Below are positions 34,512 to 46,590 of a DNA stretch of 64,000 nucleotides, piece by piece; the first letter of the stretch is position 1, and every line of letters starts with the position of its first letter. Both the position numbers and the translations under genes were made by a program. A model generated the notes under the pieces. It was not told where the DNA came from and searched no databases. It saw only the letters and a program-made list of their open reading frames with translations. Source of the DNA: Aquatica leii (lineage: Eukaryota > Arthropoda > Insecta > Coleoptera > Lampyridae). The DNA lies in assembly GCA_035610365.1 (NCBI GenBank), contig CM069432.1, positions 77,194,520-77,258,519 on the forward strand, in the 5' to 3' direction.

Positions 34512-35735
34512 CTATACTAATGATACAATATTTCTTATTGGTACATATTTTACGATCCTATCATGAAGTATTAAACAATAAGCAGTTGTTTTATCAGGAA
34601 TATTTACATTTGTTTCAAATTCGATTTTTATGTCCACCGGGCTCTTTTTCAGTTCCTCCTTTTGCTTAGAACAATCTATAACTGCAATTGGAGCATATCT
34701 TTTGAATTCTCCTGGAGTGAATATTGGTTCTCTATCTTTGTACAGGAACGAAGTTTGAAATTCGGTGAATAGTTCATATAACAGAGCATACTGGTTGTTT
34801 TTAAAATTTAAATTTAAGTTGTCGTAAGGGTATACAGCATCATTAAGAAAAACTTTAATATTAGTTAAATTGCAATGATCAAAACGACTGCAATCTTTAT
34901 GTACTTGATTTTTTCTATCGGTCTGAAAACCAAAGATTATACATTGTGGTTTTTCTACTGAGGTCTTAATAGCCCAAGTATGTTTTTGTGTTTGCGGTAA
35001 TGATGGATATTCATGTAGTTCTCTACTTCTAAATGAAATATATAATTCTTCTGCACTTTTAACAACATCAAGTAATTTTAATTGTTCTGTAATTGAAACA
35101 GATATGTGTGGAACTCGCCAACTAACCTTATGTAGCTGAACTTTGATAGTTTTTATATTGTCGTCAACTACTAAAGCGTTATTATCTGTATTGCTGCGAA
35201 GTAAAACCAATTCTTGTCTACAATTGACTACAACCTTTTTAAAATCTTCGCACAAACCTAAAATCATACGAAGAGGTATAACCGCATCAAAATTTCCTGA
35301 AGATATATCCAATAATCTTGAATTGCCTATGGGAAACCAACCACCGTTTTCAAGAGCTTTGCTTTCTTCTGTATTGTATGACACATAACCTTTTAGAACA
35401 GACGTAATTCCAGGATTTCTAACGCGATCGATAACTTCTCCAGAGATCTCTAAACGAATCTCGTCAAATAAAAATAAGATACCCATATTAACAAATCGAA
35501 TATTAGGTGTTTGAATCTTTTCATTTTTATTGTCATATGCTTCCACTTTTCCTTGTACATGAAGAGAACTATACCAAGGTAACATATACAATTATTGATG
35601 TTGTATAGGAATCCTGATTTCATCGTTATTGTTAAAGGAACTTGATGCATAAGGTGGATGACTTCGTTTTTCTGCATATGCAATTGTAGTATCAAAAACA
35701 GGCGGTTCGTCTACATTCAAAATTTCATAATTCAT
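34512..35735 (-). pseudogene. double-jelly-roll major capsid protein of the Polinton
   Basis: The ATG at 35,735 opens a 407-codon frame with one in-frame TAA at codon 48 (35,592-35,594). The rest is open to 34,512. Recognisable text includes GWFPIGNSRLLDISSG, IPLRMILGLCEDFKK, CRQELVLLRSNTDNNAL, and PYDNLNLNFKNNQYALLYEL near the C-terminus. From memory this pattern is shared by arthropod proteins annotated as double-jelly-roll-like, the capsid proteins of Polinton-type elements. It starts 2 nt after the stop of the small basic ORF. The premature stop marks it as a decayed copy. I give no restored sequence. Confidence 0.75.
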
Positions 35736-35737
35736 TT

Positions 35738-35920
35738 TTATGTGAGTACTTTTAACCCTAAAGATTTTAAGTATTTTTTATTCTTCTCTGTTAAGCGATT
35801 GATTTTAGCAGACCGACTGAAAACTTTTGTATTATTTTTTGTATTTATATAGTTTTTCGTCGTTTTGCTAGTGTTTAAATGTTTACTCCAATTTTTATTT
35901 CTGCTAAACACAAGTCCCAT
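35738..35920 (-). CDS. small very basic protein between penton-like and capsid genes
   Basis: Sixty residues from the ATG at 35,920, with 12 Lys and 3 Arg against one Glu; it starts MGLVFSRNKNWSKH. Its ATG overlaps the stop of the upstream gene (TAATG), and its own stop lies 2 nt before the capsid ATG. This tight packing argues that it is a real gene. The function is unknown. A DNA-condensing or membrane-acting minor virion protein would fit size, charge and position, but this is inference. Confidence 0.6.
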   Translation of the reverse strand: MGLVFSRNKNWSKHLNTSKTTKNYINTKNNTKVFSRSAKINRLTEKNKKYLKSLGLKVLT

Positions 35921-36654
35921 TACGATGACTTATTATATTTTTTAAGATGCAGTCTAACCGTTATCACCTCTCCTCTAAAATCAACTAATTTTTGATCCTG
36001 ATCTGTTATTTTTATAGTAATTTCGTCTATTTGCTTTGTGTTTATTGGTAAATAAATTACGTTAGTTGTAGTTTCTATAATTTTATATCCTGGTGGGACT
36101 GTAGGAAAAAATTCATGAATCACATGTACTGGTTCGCCGTTTCTGAATGAACTAGTGACGATATTACATTCTACGCATAATGCGTTTAATTAAAAAATTT
36201 TACAAGGAAAATCTGATGTGTTTCTTGTATTTGCTTTCAGAATTCTAGGTTTGAAACCCAATAAACTACTGATGGAACCTTTCTTAGAGAAATCAATATC
36301 TAAAGTGCATATAAGTTCAGATCGTAAAGTATTATTATTTCCTTTTATGGTTATTGTAGGAGCAGACTGAGCTTGATTTATATGTTTGTTTTCATACTTT
36401 AAAAGTTGTTTACTTAAATAATTATTAATATCATCAATTTCATAAGAACCTTCAGGAATTTCTATACAGTGTTCTGTGCTATTTTGAAGTATAAAATGAC
36501 ATTTATTATTAGAGCTGTCTATATTAGCGATTGAATTGAACGTTTCTAAATTTATCAAACCCAAAACATAATCCTCATCTTCTAATATGATAGGAGGATA
36601 ATATTTACTAGAAAGAACGGATTCCGATCCAGTCAGAGTAAATGTGGAAGACAT
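35920..36654 (-). pseudogene. penton-like / minor capsid protein of the Polinton
   Basis: The ATG at 36,654 opens a frame of about 244 codons with a single in-frame TAA at 36,190-36,192; text on both sides of the stop is in the same frame. The first part reads SKYYPPIILEDEDYVLGLIN and FNSIANIDSSNNKCHF; the part after the stop contains VPPGYKII and VIYLPINTKQI. From memory this combination is common in arthropod Polinton-type proteins encoded next to the capsid gene and taken to be the penton or minor capsid protein. It overlaps the next gene by TAATG. Confidence 0.65.
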
Positions 36655-36783
36655 TATGCTGCTTGTTACTCACTAATCTTTTAACTCAACCGCATCAGGA
36701 ATATATACTAATCTTAAAGTTTAAGTTTAAAGTATACCACTTAATGATATTCAAATCTTATTATCTGAAATTAGAAATGTCAT

Positions 36784-36826
36784 TTGAACTAGGATTTGAA
36801 CCTGGGGCTTCTCGGTTACAAAGCAT
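36784..36826 (-). other. tRNA-like T-arm text (B-box)
   Basis: The minus strand reads GCCCCAGGTTCAAATCCTAG, close to the pol III B box GGTTCRANNCC and a T-arm. An anticodon stem does not form upstream, so this is not a tRNA gene. It may be a fragment of a tRNA-derived SINE. Confidence 0.3.
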
Positions 36827-36865
36827 AAATTAGGAAATCATCTATTGTTTATCTATATTGACGGC

Positions 36866-37200
36866 TTATACAGTTTGTAATCTTTTATTGTGCGATGGGT
36901 TGAATAAAAAAAAATCAAAACTTTTTCTGTATCTACTTGAATTAATATCTCTTTCCATATTGATTACTAAAAAACCATAATTATTTATCCATTCGTCAAA
37001 TGATAAATTGGCGCTTACATTATTCTTAGAAATATGTTGTAGATTTAATACATCCTGTTTGCAGACTATTATAAGGTTAGCATTATCATGAATTAATTGT
37101 TTTGGAATGCAATCATAGGTTTGATATTCTGGCGACCTATACTAAAATGCTCTCTCATTAAATTTTGTTTATCACACGCGACATCTACAAACAGCTTTGC
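36866..37200 (-). pseudogene. packaging ATPase (A32-like), C-terminal fragment
   Basis: Two adjoining frames read DKQNLMREHFSIGR and then LIHDNANLIIVCKQDVLNL, followed by NNYGFLVINMERDINSSRY and RKSFD. Order and text match the C-terminal half of the FtsK/HerA-type packaging ATPase of Polintons and related viruses (REYF.MGRH ... IRDNAN ... F.QD ... SP.M ... F.VI ... RYR..FD). The Walker A and B half is missing, and the fragment runs directly into a minisatellite at 37,189. One frameshift lies near 37,090. Confidence 0.7.
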
Positions 37201-37450
37201 AAACTGACCATTTTGCAAACTGACTACTTTGCAAACCGACCGCTTTGCAAACAGCTTTACGAACAGCTAGTTTGTTTGCAAACAGCTTTACAAACAGGTG
37301 GTTTGCTTGCAAACAGCTTTACAAACAGCTTTACGAACAGGTAGTTTGTTTGCAAACAGCTTTACAAACAGGTAGTTTGTTTGTAAACAGCTTTACAAAC
37401 AGGTAGTTTGTTTACTGACAGCTAGTCAGTTTGCAAAGCGGTCGGTTTTC
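37189..37450. repeat. minisatellite with inverted flanks between ATPase and polymerase
   Basis: GCAAACAGCTTTACAAACAG and GTAGTTTGTTT blocks alternate about six times. The outer edges are inverted copies of each other: CGACCGCTTTGCAAAC near 37,238 and GTTTGCAAAGCGGTCG near 37,430. The whole tract could fold into one long hairpin. Confidence 0.85.
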
Positions 37451-37708
37451 AAATTTCGGTTTTTTGAACGATTAATTAGTTTTTAGACTGTTTAGTTCGT
37501 TTGCTAATAGTTGTATAAAGGTTTAAAATAAAACAAGATATATGTGATATATTCTTTTTTTATTGTCATTAATATAATATTTACAATACATAAGATAATG
37601 ATTTTTTTTGTGTCTCCATATTAGTAGAAGGCCATCTTACTGAATCTGGGCCGGATGTTCAACCTACTATAGCATCTCGATGGTGTGTTCCTGCAATGAA
37701 TATAGAAT

Positions 37709-40700
37709 TTATACCGCTCCAAACGGTTGATATTGATAACCCCACGGTTTTGTTTCAGTACTATTAAAACTGAGCATGCGTTTATCGTCATAAGGACTAA
37801 GAACTATTTTACTTTGTTTAATGGAAAACACGTTGTGTTTTTTAGATTTGATGAGTCGTTGATCAGCTTCAAAAATTTTTTTATCAAACAAACACTTTTT
37901 GTAGTCGTCAAAGGTAATTGATTTGATTGAAGACTTTTTAGAACCCTTGGATTTTTTAATTAATTTTTTAGAAGAATCATCATCCACAATATATGAGTAC
38001 ATTTTTGATCTAAGTCCTACAAACTCCAGCATTATCTTTCCATTATTTTCGTCTTTCATTAATCCCGGTTGTTTTTTGTTTTTTGGTTGTATTCCATAAA
38101 TGTTATCAATATCATAGTCGGAAGTGTCAAAACGATCACTATCTTGTTTAATATAACTATAAATATCTATATTTTGGAAACTATAAATTAAACTATCGGT
38201 GTCTGTATATAATAATTTCGCATTTTTGCCAAAGGTTTTTATAACATAATCATAATGAAATTCATATAAAAAAATTTTTGAAATATCCAATATGCTAAAT
38301 CCCGCATAAATAGGTTTATTCATACGTATTTCCAATTTATTCATTTCTATGATAACCATATCTTCATCAAATACAACAGAGCTATGAAAATTTGGTTTTG
38401 AGATAAAAGCTCGCGCTCCCCATCGTCCATCCCATTGTGTTATTAAACGGATATCTCTATGTTTTCTTACATTTTCCATACATTTGCCATAAATCGCATT
38501 AATCATTAATTTATAGAAATCTTTTTCAAACTCATTTTTAGATTGTTGACGTAATTTTGTATTTAAATCTATGTACTGTTTTAACCAAGGAGATTGATGA
38601 AATTTAAGCACTCTATGAACTTTTTTTAATAGCATACCTAATCTTAAATACATTTTTAAGTTCCTATAGTGAATGATATAACGTTCTTTTGGAAACAACG
38701 TTAATAACAATTTTTTAAGTTTAGTGTTTGAAGTCGGAGGAATCATATGTTCTGGTGCTAATGGCAAATCACTATGTACATTATGTAATTGAATTGGATA
38801 ATCTAAATCACATTCAACAATATATCCAAACATAAAATCATCAGGTGTATTTAAAATTTCTTGAACATCAGAATTTTCTATAAATTCAAAATTTCCATAT
38901 GGCAAATATTGTGACATGGCAGTTCCATATAAATTATTTACATCAAAATACATTAAATATGTACTATCTTTAGTTAAATCAAAGCCATTTTTCATATAAG
39001 TATTATTTGCTTTTGCGTATCTATTAGAACATTGAGAAACGCCTCCTCTAATTCCTTTTTCAATAAACATAAGCATATCAATATCGGTGATCAGTTCTAA
39101 TGAAGCGTTTGTAGTCTTCAGCATTGCGTCAAACGTTAACCCTGGCGCAGTATAATAGTGTAACGGATCTAAAGTATAAGTTTTCAAACAAGTATGACGG
39201 AAAGCTTCAAACACATCGGCTAGTAAAAGTACATCAGTTTTTAAATACAAATCTGAATATTCACCTAAATTTTGAATTTTGAAAACTTTCCAAACATTTA
39301 GTGCATGAGCATAATCTTCATCACTAATATTTTCATCAAGCAACTGACTATAGAAGTCTTGTTTACTTGGTAAACATGTTTCTTCTAATTTTGCCCAGGA
39401 ATCTACATAATCATAAGGAAAAATTCCTTTCCTATTTAATAGATGAAACTCATCTAAACTATTACAATAAGATTTTGTAATCTTTTTTTCATCATCCAAC
39501 AAATTAGAGGATAGACGATCTAAACTTTGTGACATAAAACGGAATGAATCGATAAACCTAGAGAAATATTTGTATTTGATACTGACTTTGTAAATGAAAT
39601 GTATTTTTCCTTATTTATGGGTAATAGTTTAATATTTCCTTCAAATAATGTAGATAATTTTCGAATAATAAAATGCGCGTCATACCCACTCATGTTATGA
39701 AAAACTACAGGTATACAATGTTCATCTTTATAGTTTAAGTTGCAAGCTTGATGAGCAGCTCCTCTAAATATTCCCGTTTGATGATTATGATCTCGAACTC
39801 TAATTTGGTCTTTGTCAAAGGGTTTTTTGCAAATGTGACATACTTTAGAAGTATAAAAAATTTGTTGTTGTTGCTGACTTAGTTTTTCCATAGGAACAAT
39901 CTTATTAAGTTTTTGATAACACACATCAGCAATATTTTTCAATTCATATACAAACCAATCGATGCAATCTATTCCTCGATATGTGCAAAATTTTGATAAT
40001 GTCTCATCATATGAACATTTTAGGTAATATGCTATACTAAACGGTATATGTTTTTGGTAGGAGTTAGATTTAGTGTTGAGTAAATTTAAATCGGGATCAT
40101 TATACTTTTCCAAAATACATTCCAAATCTGCATAAATAACAAATGGAACTTTTTCTTGATAACGATAATTTTTAAATGCTAAGTATTTCTCGGATTGTTT
40201 TGGTAACCTCACGCAGCATTCATTAGAATTCATACAGTAACTTCTATGTTTGTTAAGTATATCTTGAGTTGTAAAATAATTTAAACATCGTTCACAAATA
40301 AAAATTTTACTCTTATGGGTGGATAGTTGTTTCGATAGAAGCGCTGACAAATTTTTGATCCAAGTAAAATGAAAAAGTAGTTGTGCATCAGATGAATTGT
40401 TTATATCTATCTGGGAGTTCAAAGGAAGCATTAGAAGATTTATAACCTTAGCATTTGTATCGGAAACAGTACTAAGAGAACATGGTAAAATTTTTTTATT
40501 TTCGATACAAAACAAATTAATTGATAAATTGTTTAGTTTTTCAAATGTTCTTATATTTTTTATAGTTACGGGAAATTCAATACCATCACAATTTAAAACA
40601 TCATTGAAACGAGGATATGAAGAAGGTCTATCAGAATGATGCTTAGCGGGATATAAAGCTGATATTACAGACCAAAGAAAACAGTATGAATCATCATTTT

Positions 40701-41463
40701 TAACATTCACAACAGCATGTTTCTTTTTTATATAATCGGGAACCGACACAAAAGTTGAATAACCTACTTTAAGAGGATCATATTTGTTAATGTTCACTTT
40801 AAGTCCCAAAAGTTCTTCTAAAGCCCAGCCACTGTCTTTTTCAGCAAACTCCTCTAATTTCGTTGCAAGTTTATTAAACACGTGTTCTTGATACCACTGT
40901 TTCAAATTAGTTGTACGATCAATGACATTATTTTTAGTGCAAAACGTTTTCAAATCTATTTCGGCAGTTTGAGGTTTAATGAAATTAGCGCTTAAACTTA
41001 CGTTTACTTTAAGAAGAGATTCTCCGAGAGCTTTTTTAATTTTTAAATTAAAACATTTAAAAGATTTTTTCAAAAAAATTATGGGATCTTTTATATTAAT
41101 ACTTGATATGAAACCGGTGCAAATTCTGTTTTTGAAACACGATTCCACGTCTTCCCAACTAACTTTACACTTATTTTTTAAGTTTGTTGATAGACCTTCG
41201 CCCGATTTTACCACTAAAACTTTTTTAAGTTCTTTAAGTTTTAAACGATAAACTTTTAGATATGATAAACTGGTTTCAATCGAAAAAGGAGATTCCAATA
41301 TATTATCTTCGTGTATTTTATTTTTGATTGCTTTACGAATAATTTGTATTGCACGATTAATATAAAGTTTGAGATTATTAACTTCATTCACCGTTTTTAT
41401 GTTATCAAAGTAAACACGCGTCATTACCAAATACTGTTTGCACATGCGAGAGAGTGTATCCAT
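37709..41463 (-). pseudogene. protein-primed type B DNA polymerase of the Polinton (one frameshift)
   Basis: Two overlapping frames cover the gene: 41,463-39,520 and 39,535-37,709, out of phase by one base near 39,555. The first holds a zinc-finger-like region (CERCLNYFTTQDILNKHRSYC-type spacing), exonuclease motif I (YADLECIL), a CHICKKPF/DHNH cluster and motif II (FHNMSGYDAHFI). The second holds exonuclease motif III (YSDLYLKTDVLLLADVF), polymerase motif A (YFDVNNLYG), motif B (YKLMINAIYGKCMEN) and motif C (YTDTDS). All catalytic residues seen are intact, and the total of about 1,250 residues fits the family. These enzymes copy linear genomes from a terminal-protein primer. The frameshift is the only lesion noticed; no restored sequence is given. 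Confidence 0.9.
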
Positions 41464-41834
41464 TTTGCACGAATTAAGTATTTCGTTTAACTAACGATGC
41501 AAATTATGCAAGGTTTATTTATAAACTTTTAAAGATTGACGAGTCTGCACGAGTGTGTACGAACTGTCGAAGGTTTACGCTTCAACTCGAACTTCACCGA
41601 CCGTTATCGAACTTAAGTAGTGCTTTCCCGACCATCACATCGAACGCAATTAGATTATATGCGATATTATTTGTTTTAGTGTAATTTATTTTCTTTATGT
41701 TTGTACATATTTGTTTGATGAATTTAAAATAAAATTAGTGGTATTAGTTTGGAACGATGAATGGAGTTTATTGTAGATTTACTATCTAACTAACAACTTC
41801 ATAGTTTCCTACATATCGATGTAAAAAGATATAT
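41464..41834. other. spacer between polymerase start and right inverted repeat
   Basis: About 370 bp with no gene. It is the likely place for the polymerase promoter, but no clear element was identified. Confidence 0.45.
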
Positions 41835-43753
41835 ATTAACGCAACGAAATGATTTAAAAAGCTATTCTTAAAATTGCAATCTCAAACCAAACACATAAGT
41901 ATATATGCTATAAATTAAATAAATTGATAATTTTTTCATTCATGAAATTAATATTTTATCAGCTGCATGTAATATAAAATATATCAACTGCGGGAATAAA
42001 AACATTTTTATGTTAGTCTTTATAAAAAATGATTTATAAGTTTTAATTGTAATTTAAATGAAGTTAACTGTAATACTATTTGAATTGCATACAATAATTA
42101 CTTAAATAAATTAGTGATTTTCATTGATTTGATTTTATAAGTGCTAATAATACAAATCCAGTACTAAAACAATTGATATTATAAACATTTATAATCAAAG
42201 CTGAATAATGCAAATCAGTGTCAACGACTCGTTATATGCTGAGAAAACACTTTAACGTTAGAGTCTTAAAAAAAAAAATGTTATAAATTTTAATTGTAAT
42301 TTTAATATGCATACAAAACGTATGGATTTCAGTTATTCTTTTAATCAAATTTACCTGGTGGACCTTATAAACTTAGTAAATTTTTTAATTTAATTTAAAC
42401 ATTAAACGTTCTCAACCTGTAATAATAAAACTAAATCAACAAAAAAAATATATGCTAACGACCCTCGTATAATATAACATCTGTGGAAAAAGCAATTTCT
42501 TTATGTTACTATGATGTTTTTTATAAAAAATAGTTTTAATTGTAATGTAAGTAAGTAAAGTTAAAATATTTCTAATACTATAATCTAAATTAAATAAATG
42601 GATTAATTTTTCATCGAAGAAATTATATAACTACATTCTTCGCAATGTCTAGATTTGTAACATGAAATTTACTCAATAGTTAAATCGGCATTTTGTTTGT
42701 GTATATAAATAGTAATAGCCATGAATGGAATTTATATTAAGAACTAATTGCTCATTTTTTAAATTTACATTCTAAATTAAAATTAAAATTTTCGAATACT
42801 AAACACTTTTAAATGCATATAATATATTAAATGTAACATAATCAAAGAGTTCATTCGACTGATGCCGCCATTAATGCAACGAAATTATTTAAAAAATGTA
42901 TTCTTAAAATTGCAATCTTAAACCAAACGCATAAGTGTATATACTATAAATTAAATAAATTGATAATTTTTTTATTCATGACATTAATATTTTATAAGCT
43001 TTAAAACAAAAATAATTTCTAAATGTAATATAAAATATAATACCATCTGCAGGAAAAAAACATTGTTTTGTTAGTCTTTATAAAAAATAATTTATAAATT
43101 TTAATTGAAACTTAATTAAAGTTAACTGTAATACTATTTGAATTGCATACAATAATTAATTAAATAAATATGTGATTTTCATTGATTTGATTTTATAAGT
43201 GCTATAAAAAAATTTATGAATCTGCAAGAAGTCATATTTTTAAAAAAAAGCGAAGTATATGAGCTTTTTAGTTAATTCAGCGTTTTTGCAGATGATTGAA
43301 CTTATTCATAGTTCATTATAAAAAATTTGTTGATTCATCATAGCTAATGAACTCGAAAAAATTTGCTGACAATGCACAGCAATGAAATCTGACACAGGAA
43401 GTTGAAATCCGACACCGGAAGTCGAAATAGGTCACCGGAAGTTGCAATCCGACACCGGAAGTAGCAATCTGACACCTGAAGTTGAAATTTGACACCGGAA
43501 GCTGTAATCTGGCACCGGAAGTTGAAATTCGATACCGGAAGTTGAAATACGACACCGGAAGTTGTAATTCGAAACCGGAAGCTGTAATTCGACACCGGAA
43601 GTTGTGATTCGACACCGGAAATTGAAATTCGAAACCGGAAGTTGTAATTCGACACCGGTCTGAAAATTACGAGCGCACACGAACACAGTCGAAGAAAATA
43701 CGATCTCAACCGAACTTACCCGAGTGGTCCAGGATCCGCACTATATAACTACT
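41835..43753 (-). repeat. right terminal inverted repeat (1.92 kb)
   Basis: Reverse-complement partner of 31,802-33,674 with the same internal duplication. Scattered substitutions and small indels separate the two arms. Confidence 0.9.
43387..43655 (-). repeat. 20-bp minisatellite, 13 units, in the right inverted repeat
   Basis: Same unit as at 31,901 in reverse complement (GACACCGGAAGTTGAAATTC and variants). It has two more full units than the left arm, so the arms have changed length independently. Confidence 0.9.
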
Positions 43754-46521
43754 AATAAAAATAAAAACTTTTGTTATTGTATTTATTATTCGACTCATAC
43801 GATGCACTAGCAATTTGTCTTCAGGTCTCACATTATGTCACACTTTGGTATTAAAACACAGCACCTTTTTATCATGTAAAGTTTTTATAAAATCGTAATT
43901 AAAATATGTTTTATTAAAATTTATTTTTATGTAAATATAATAAATAAGTAAACCATTTCAAACAATAAATTAAAAAAATTAATCATTAAAAATGTTTGAT
44001 TAATTTCTTTTTATAAATCTACAAATATAGATTTAACGTTAATATTAGACGATTTTCTTTATATTATTTAAAAATTCGATTTTATAATTTAAGGATTACA
44101 GAAACTTTATTGACAAACTTTTATTTCTTTTTTGTAACACATATTAAGCAATAATGCAAAAAAAGTAACTTATAAGATTTGCTCATCATGGTCGCTTTTA
44201 GTTAAACCAAAACGGAACAATAAGTTTTATATAAACACAATAGACGTTTTTTATTTATTTAACTAAGGATGAATAACAAAATTTAGATGCGTTGTTTGAG
44301 GCCAACGTTGTACTCAATAGTAATAATAATAAAATTTAAAGATAACAATGATGACCTAATAAGATAAATACAGTACTCTACACCATTACATACACTGTGT
44401 AATTACTTCATTTAAATTTTAAATTTAAAGATGCTTTTATAACTGTTTTTAAACTAATTAAAAAAATTGTAGTACGCATAGAATGAAAAAAAAACATTTA
44501 TAGTTATTTTTAATATATTAATTTTTTTTGTGGTTTCGATAGTTTCAGAATCGTTAAACAGATGCTCTGTAATCATATACTTTTTTATAAAAGGTTTAAT
44601 ATATTTAGAATTGAAAGTTTTTTAGATACAATAATAAGCGACTTTTGGCTTAAACCGCGTCATTGTTAAACACCCAGACTTTCTTAAAATGAAAAAGCAT
44701 TTTATTTAAAAGATTACATTTACAAGTATTACTTTTTTATTACGTATTAACAAGTATTTTGATAGAAAAACGTTTACACTTAGATATAGAGTTTAAACGT
44801 ATGCTCTGTATAAAAATATAGATAGAATAAGTTTAAGCCTGGGAAACTTGTAATTCAAAAGTATTACTTTTTCAAATAGAACACCCTAGATATTGTTGTG
44901 TTAAAATAATTGCGAAAAATATTATTGTTTTTGAGTTATCTTGATTTGCCTGTTTTATTTAATATATTTTTTCCAGGCATAAAAGCAATTGTCAACCCCA
45001 ATTAGGATTGCTATCAATTTATTGACATCCGAGTGTCACTTTAATCAAAATATTTCTATACAAAATTATTAGTACGATTTTCATAGCTAATACTTGATAA
45101 TTTGTATACGCAGCTGTCGTTGTCAATGTACATTCTGTTATAATTTCAACGCAAAAATTTAAATGCTCAAAGCATCAATTTAGTTCATACAAAATTCATG
45201 AAAGCGTTATACATACTTTTTCATATTGGTCATTTTGCAAACGTTGCATAATATTTTTTTCGGAAATTATTAATCTAAAGATGCGCAATTTATTTACTAC
45301 TAAGATAGAAATCGAATATGTGTAGTATTCATTCAATCTATTGGGTATTTTACGCGTAATGTAGCAGACGTTTTTTTCTTTTAAATTAAGAATAATTACT
45401 TTTAATTTTTTGATCGTTATTAAACGTAACCATGTTTAAATATTTTGTATAGAATTAGAATACGTAGGTTTTAATCGTATCGTTATGTTAAAAGACACAA
45501 ACGTACATAAACTGATAAATACAATATTGTATAAAAAAACACCTTTTGATATCTTTGACCGTGATCGAAAAAGGAAATGCGGGGATGAGTCGAGCTCAAG
45601 CTTGAGAAAAGATAGGTCATTTTGCAACTTGGGACCAAAAATTTAATAAAAACTGAATTGTAATGCACGCTATCCGCGAAACTACTAAAAGGTACCAATT
45701 GCGGATTAAAAGTATATTAGCGCGATATATATATAACTACATTGTGCAATTAAATGCGTATTTTAATTTGTGAAAGTGCGAATGAACTTAAATAAGTGAT
45801 GCTAAATAATTTTATCGAACAAGAGGCACCACAAAAAAGTTGTTTCATCCAAATCGCCAACTGTTTTATGAAAATTATGAAAAGTTGTTACTACGTTTTT
45901 TTGTTTTTTGTGTTGTGGAACTGAAACTTGTGTGTATAGTTTTTCTTGATACATAATGAAAGAGGAAACCGATGTGAATTCGACTTAGAGGGAACCAAGA
46001 GCTTCGATATCGTCGGCAGGAACTCGCAAACCTGGTGCAGCGTTCGTAGACGGGTTAAAGCGTCATCGAAGCATATCGCACCTTGTACATACAAAAATTA
46101 GGTACACTGTTATAGCTTATATACAACTATTTCAAATTAACCGTGAAAAATAAAATAAATAAAGGTATTGCGTATTGTGTTGCGCAAAATTTGAGTTTGA
46201 ATTTAATTCGATATTTTAATATAGAATTTGCTTAATATCACTTATTGCTAAAATGGCTATTTAAGTTTTTTTTGTTGCTGTAAGAATTAAATGTGTACGT
46301 AAGAATTAATTAAATTGTTTGAACTTATAGATATTAACTATAATAAACAAATTTAAGTAGAAGAGAAAGAGTAAAAACGTAATTCGTTTCATAACGACGC
46401 CAAATGAAATTCAAGTAACCTTTTCAAACCAACTAGAGTATTCAAATGAGAAAAAGTCATTTTGAATTTGCTAAAATTATTTCTAAATTAAGGTATGACT
46501 CGTAAGTATTAGAAATATTTT
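43754..46521. other. AT-rich stretch, no gene seen
   Basis: No supported coding region. A slightly GC-richer patch at about 45,955-46,095 has a short open frame on each strand, but neither shows a known domain. Confidence 0.55.
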
Positions 46522-46590
46522 AAGAGTCTTCAATACCACGGCTGGAAATAGCGGAATTGGCGCTACGCTCGTGTCTGTTTACGTCTAAAC
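46522..46590 (-). repeat. inverted fragment of the gypsy LTR edge
   Basis: AAGAGTCTTCAATACCA is the reverse complement of TGGTATTGAAGACTCTT at about 47,029, and TACGCTCGTG matches inverted CACGAGCGTA at about 46,860. It seems to be a shortened LTR piece in opposite orientation just ahead of the element. Confidence 0.55.

Larger units (their letters stand above)
31802..43753 (-). mobile_element. Polinton/Maverick-type element, degenerate, about 12 kb
   Basis: Long terminal inverted repeats (31,802-33,674 and 41,835-43,753) begin AGTAGTTATATAGTGCGG; the AG start is typical of Polintons. The flanks AATGAA (31,796-31,801) and AATAAA (43,754-43,759) match at 5 of 6 positions, fitting a 6-bp target duplication. 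On the minus strand are a type B DNA polymerase, a truncated A32-like packaging ATPase, a penton-like protein, a small basic protein and a double-jelly-roll capsid protein. Polintons are virus-like elements that replicate with a protein-primed polymerase. No retroviral-type integrase or adenovirus-type protease was found. Frameshifts, stops and the truncated ATPase make the copy inactive. Confidence 0.85.

Noticed and set aside
36784-36826. tRNA gene on the minus strand
   Set aside because: The T-arm-like part is present, but no anticodon stem or acceptor stem can be formed.
45891-46094. 67-residue minus-strand frame in a GC-richer patch
   Set aside because: No recognisable domain; the plus strand is equally open over part of it, and there is no supporting context.
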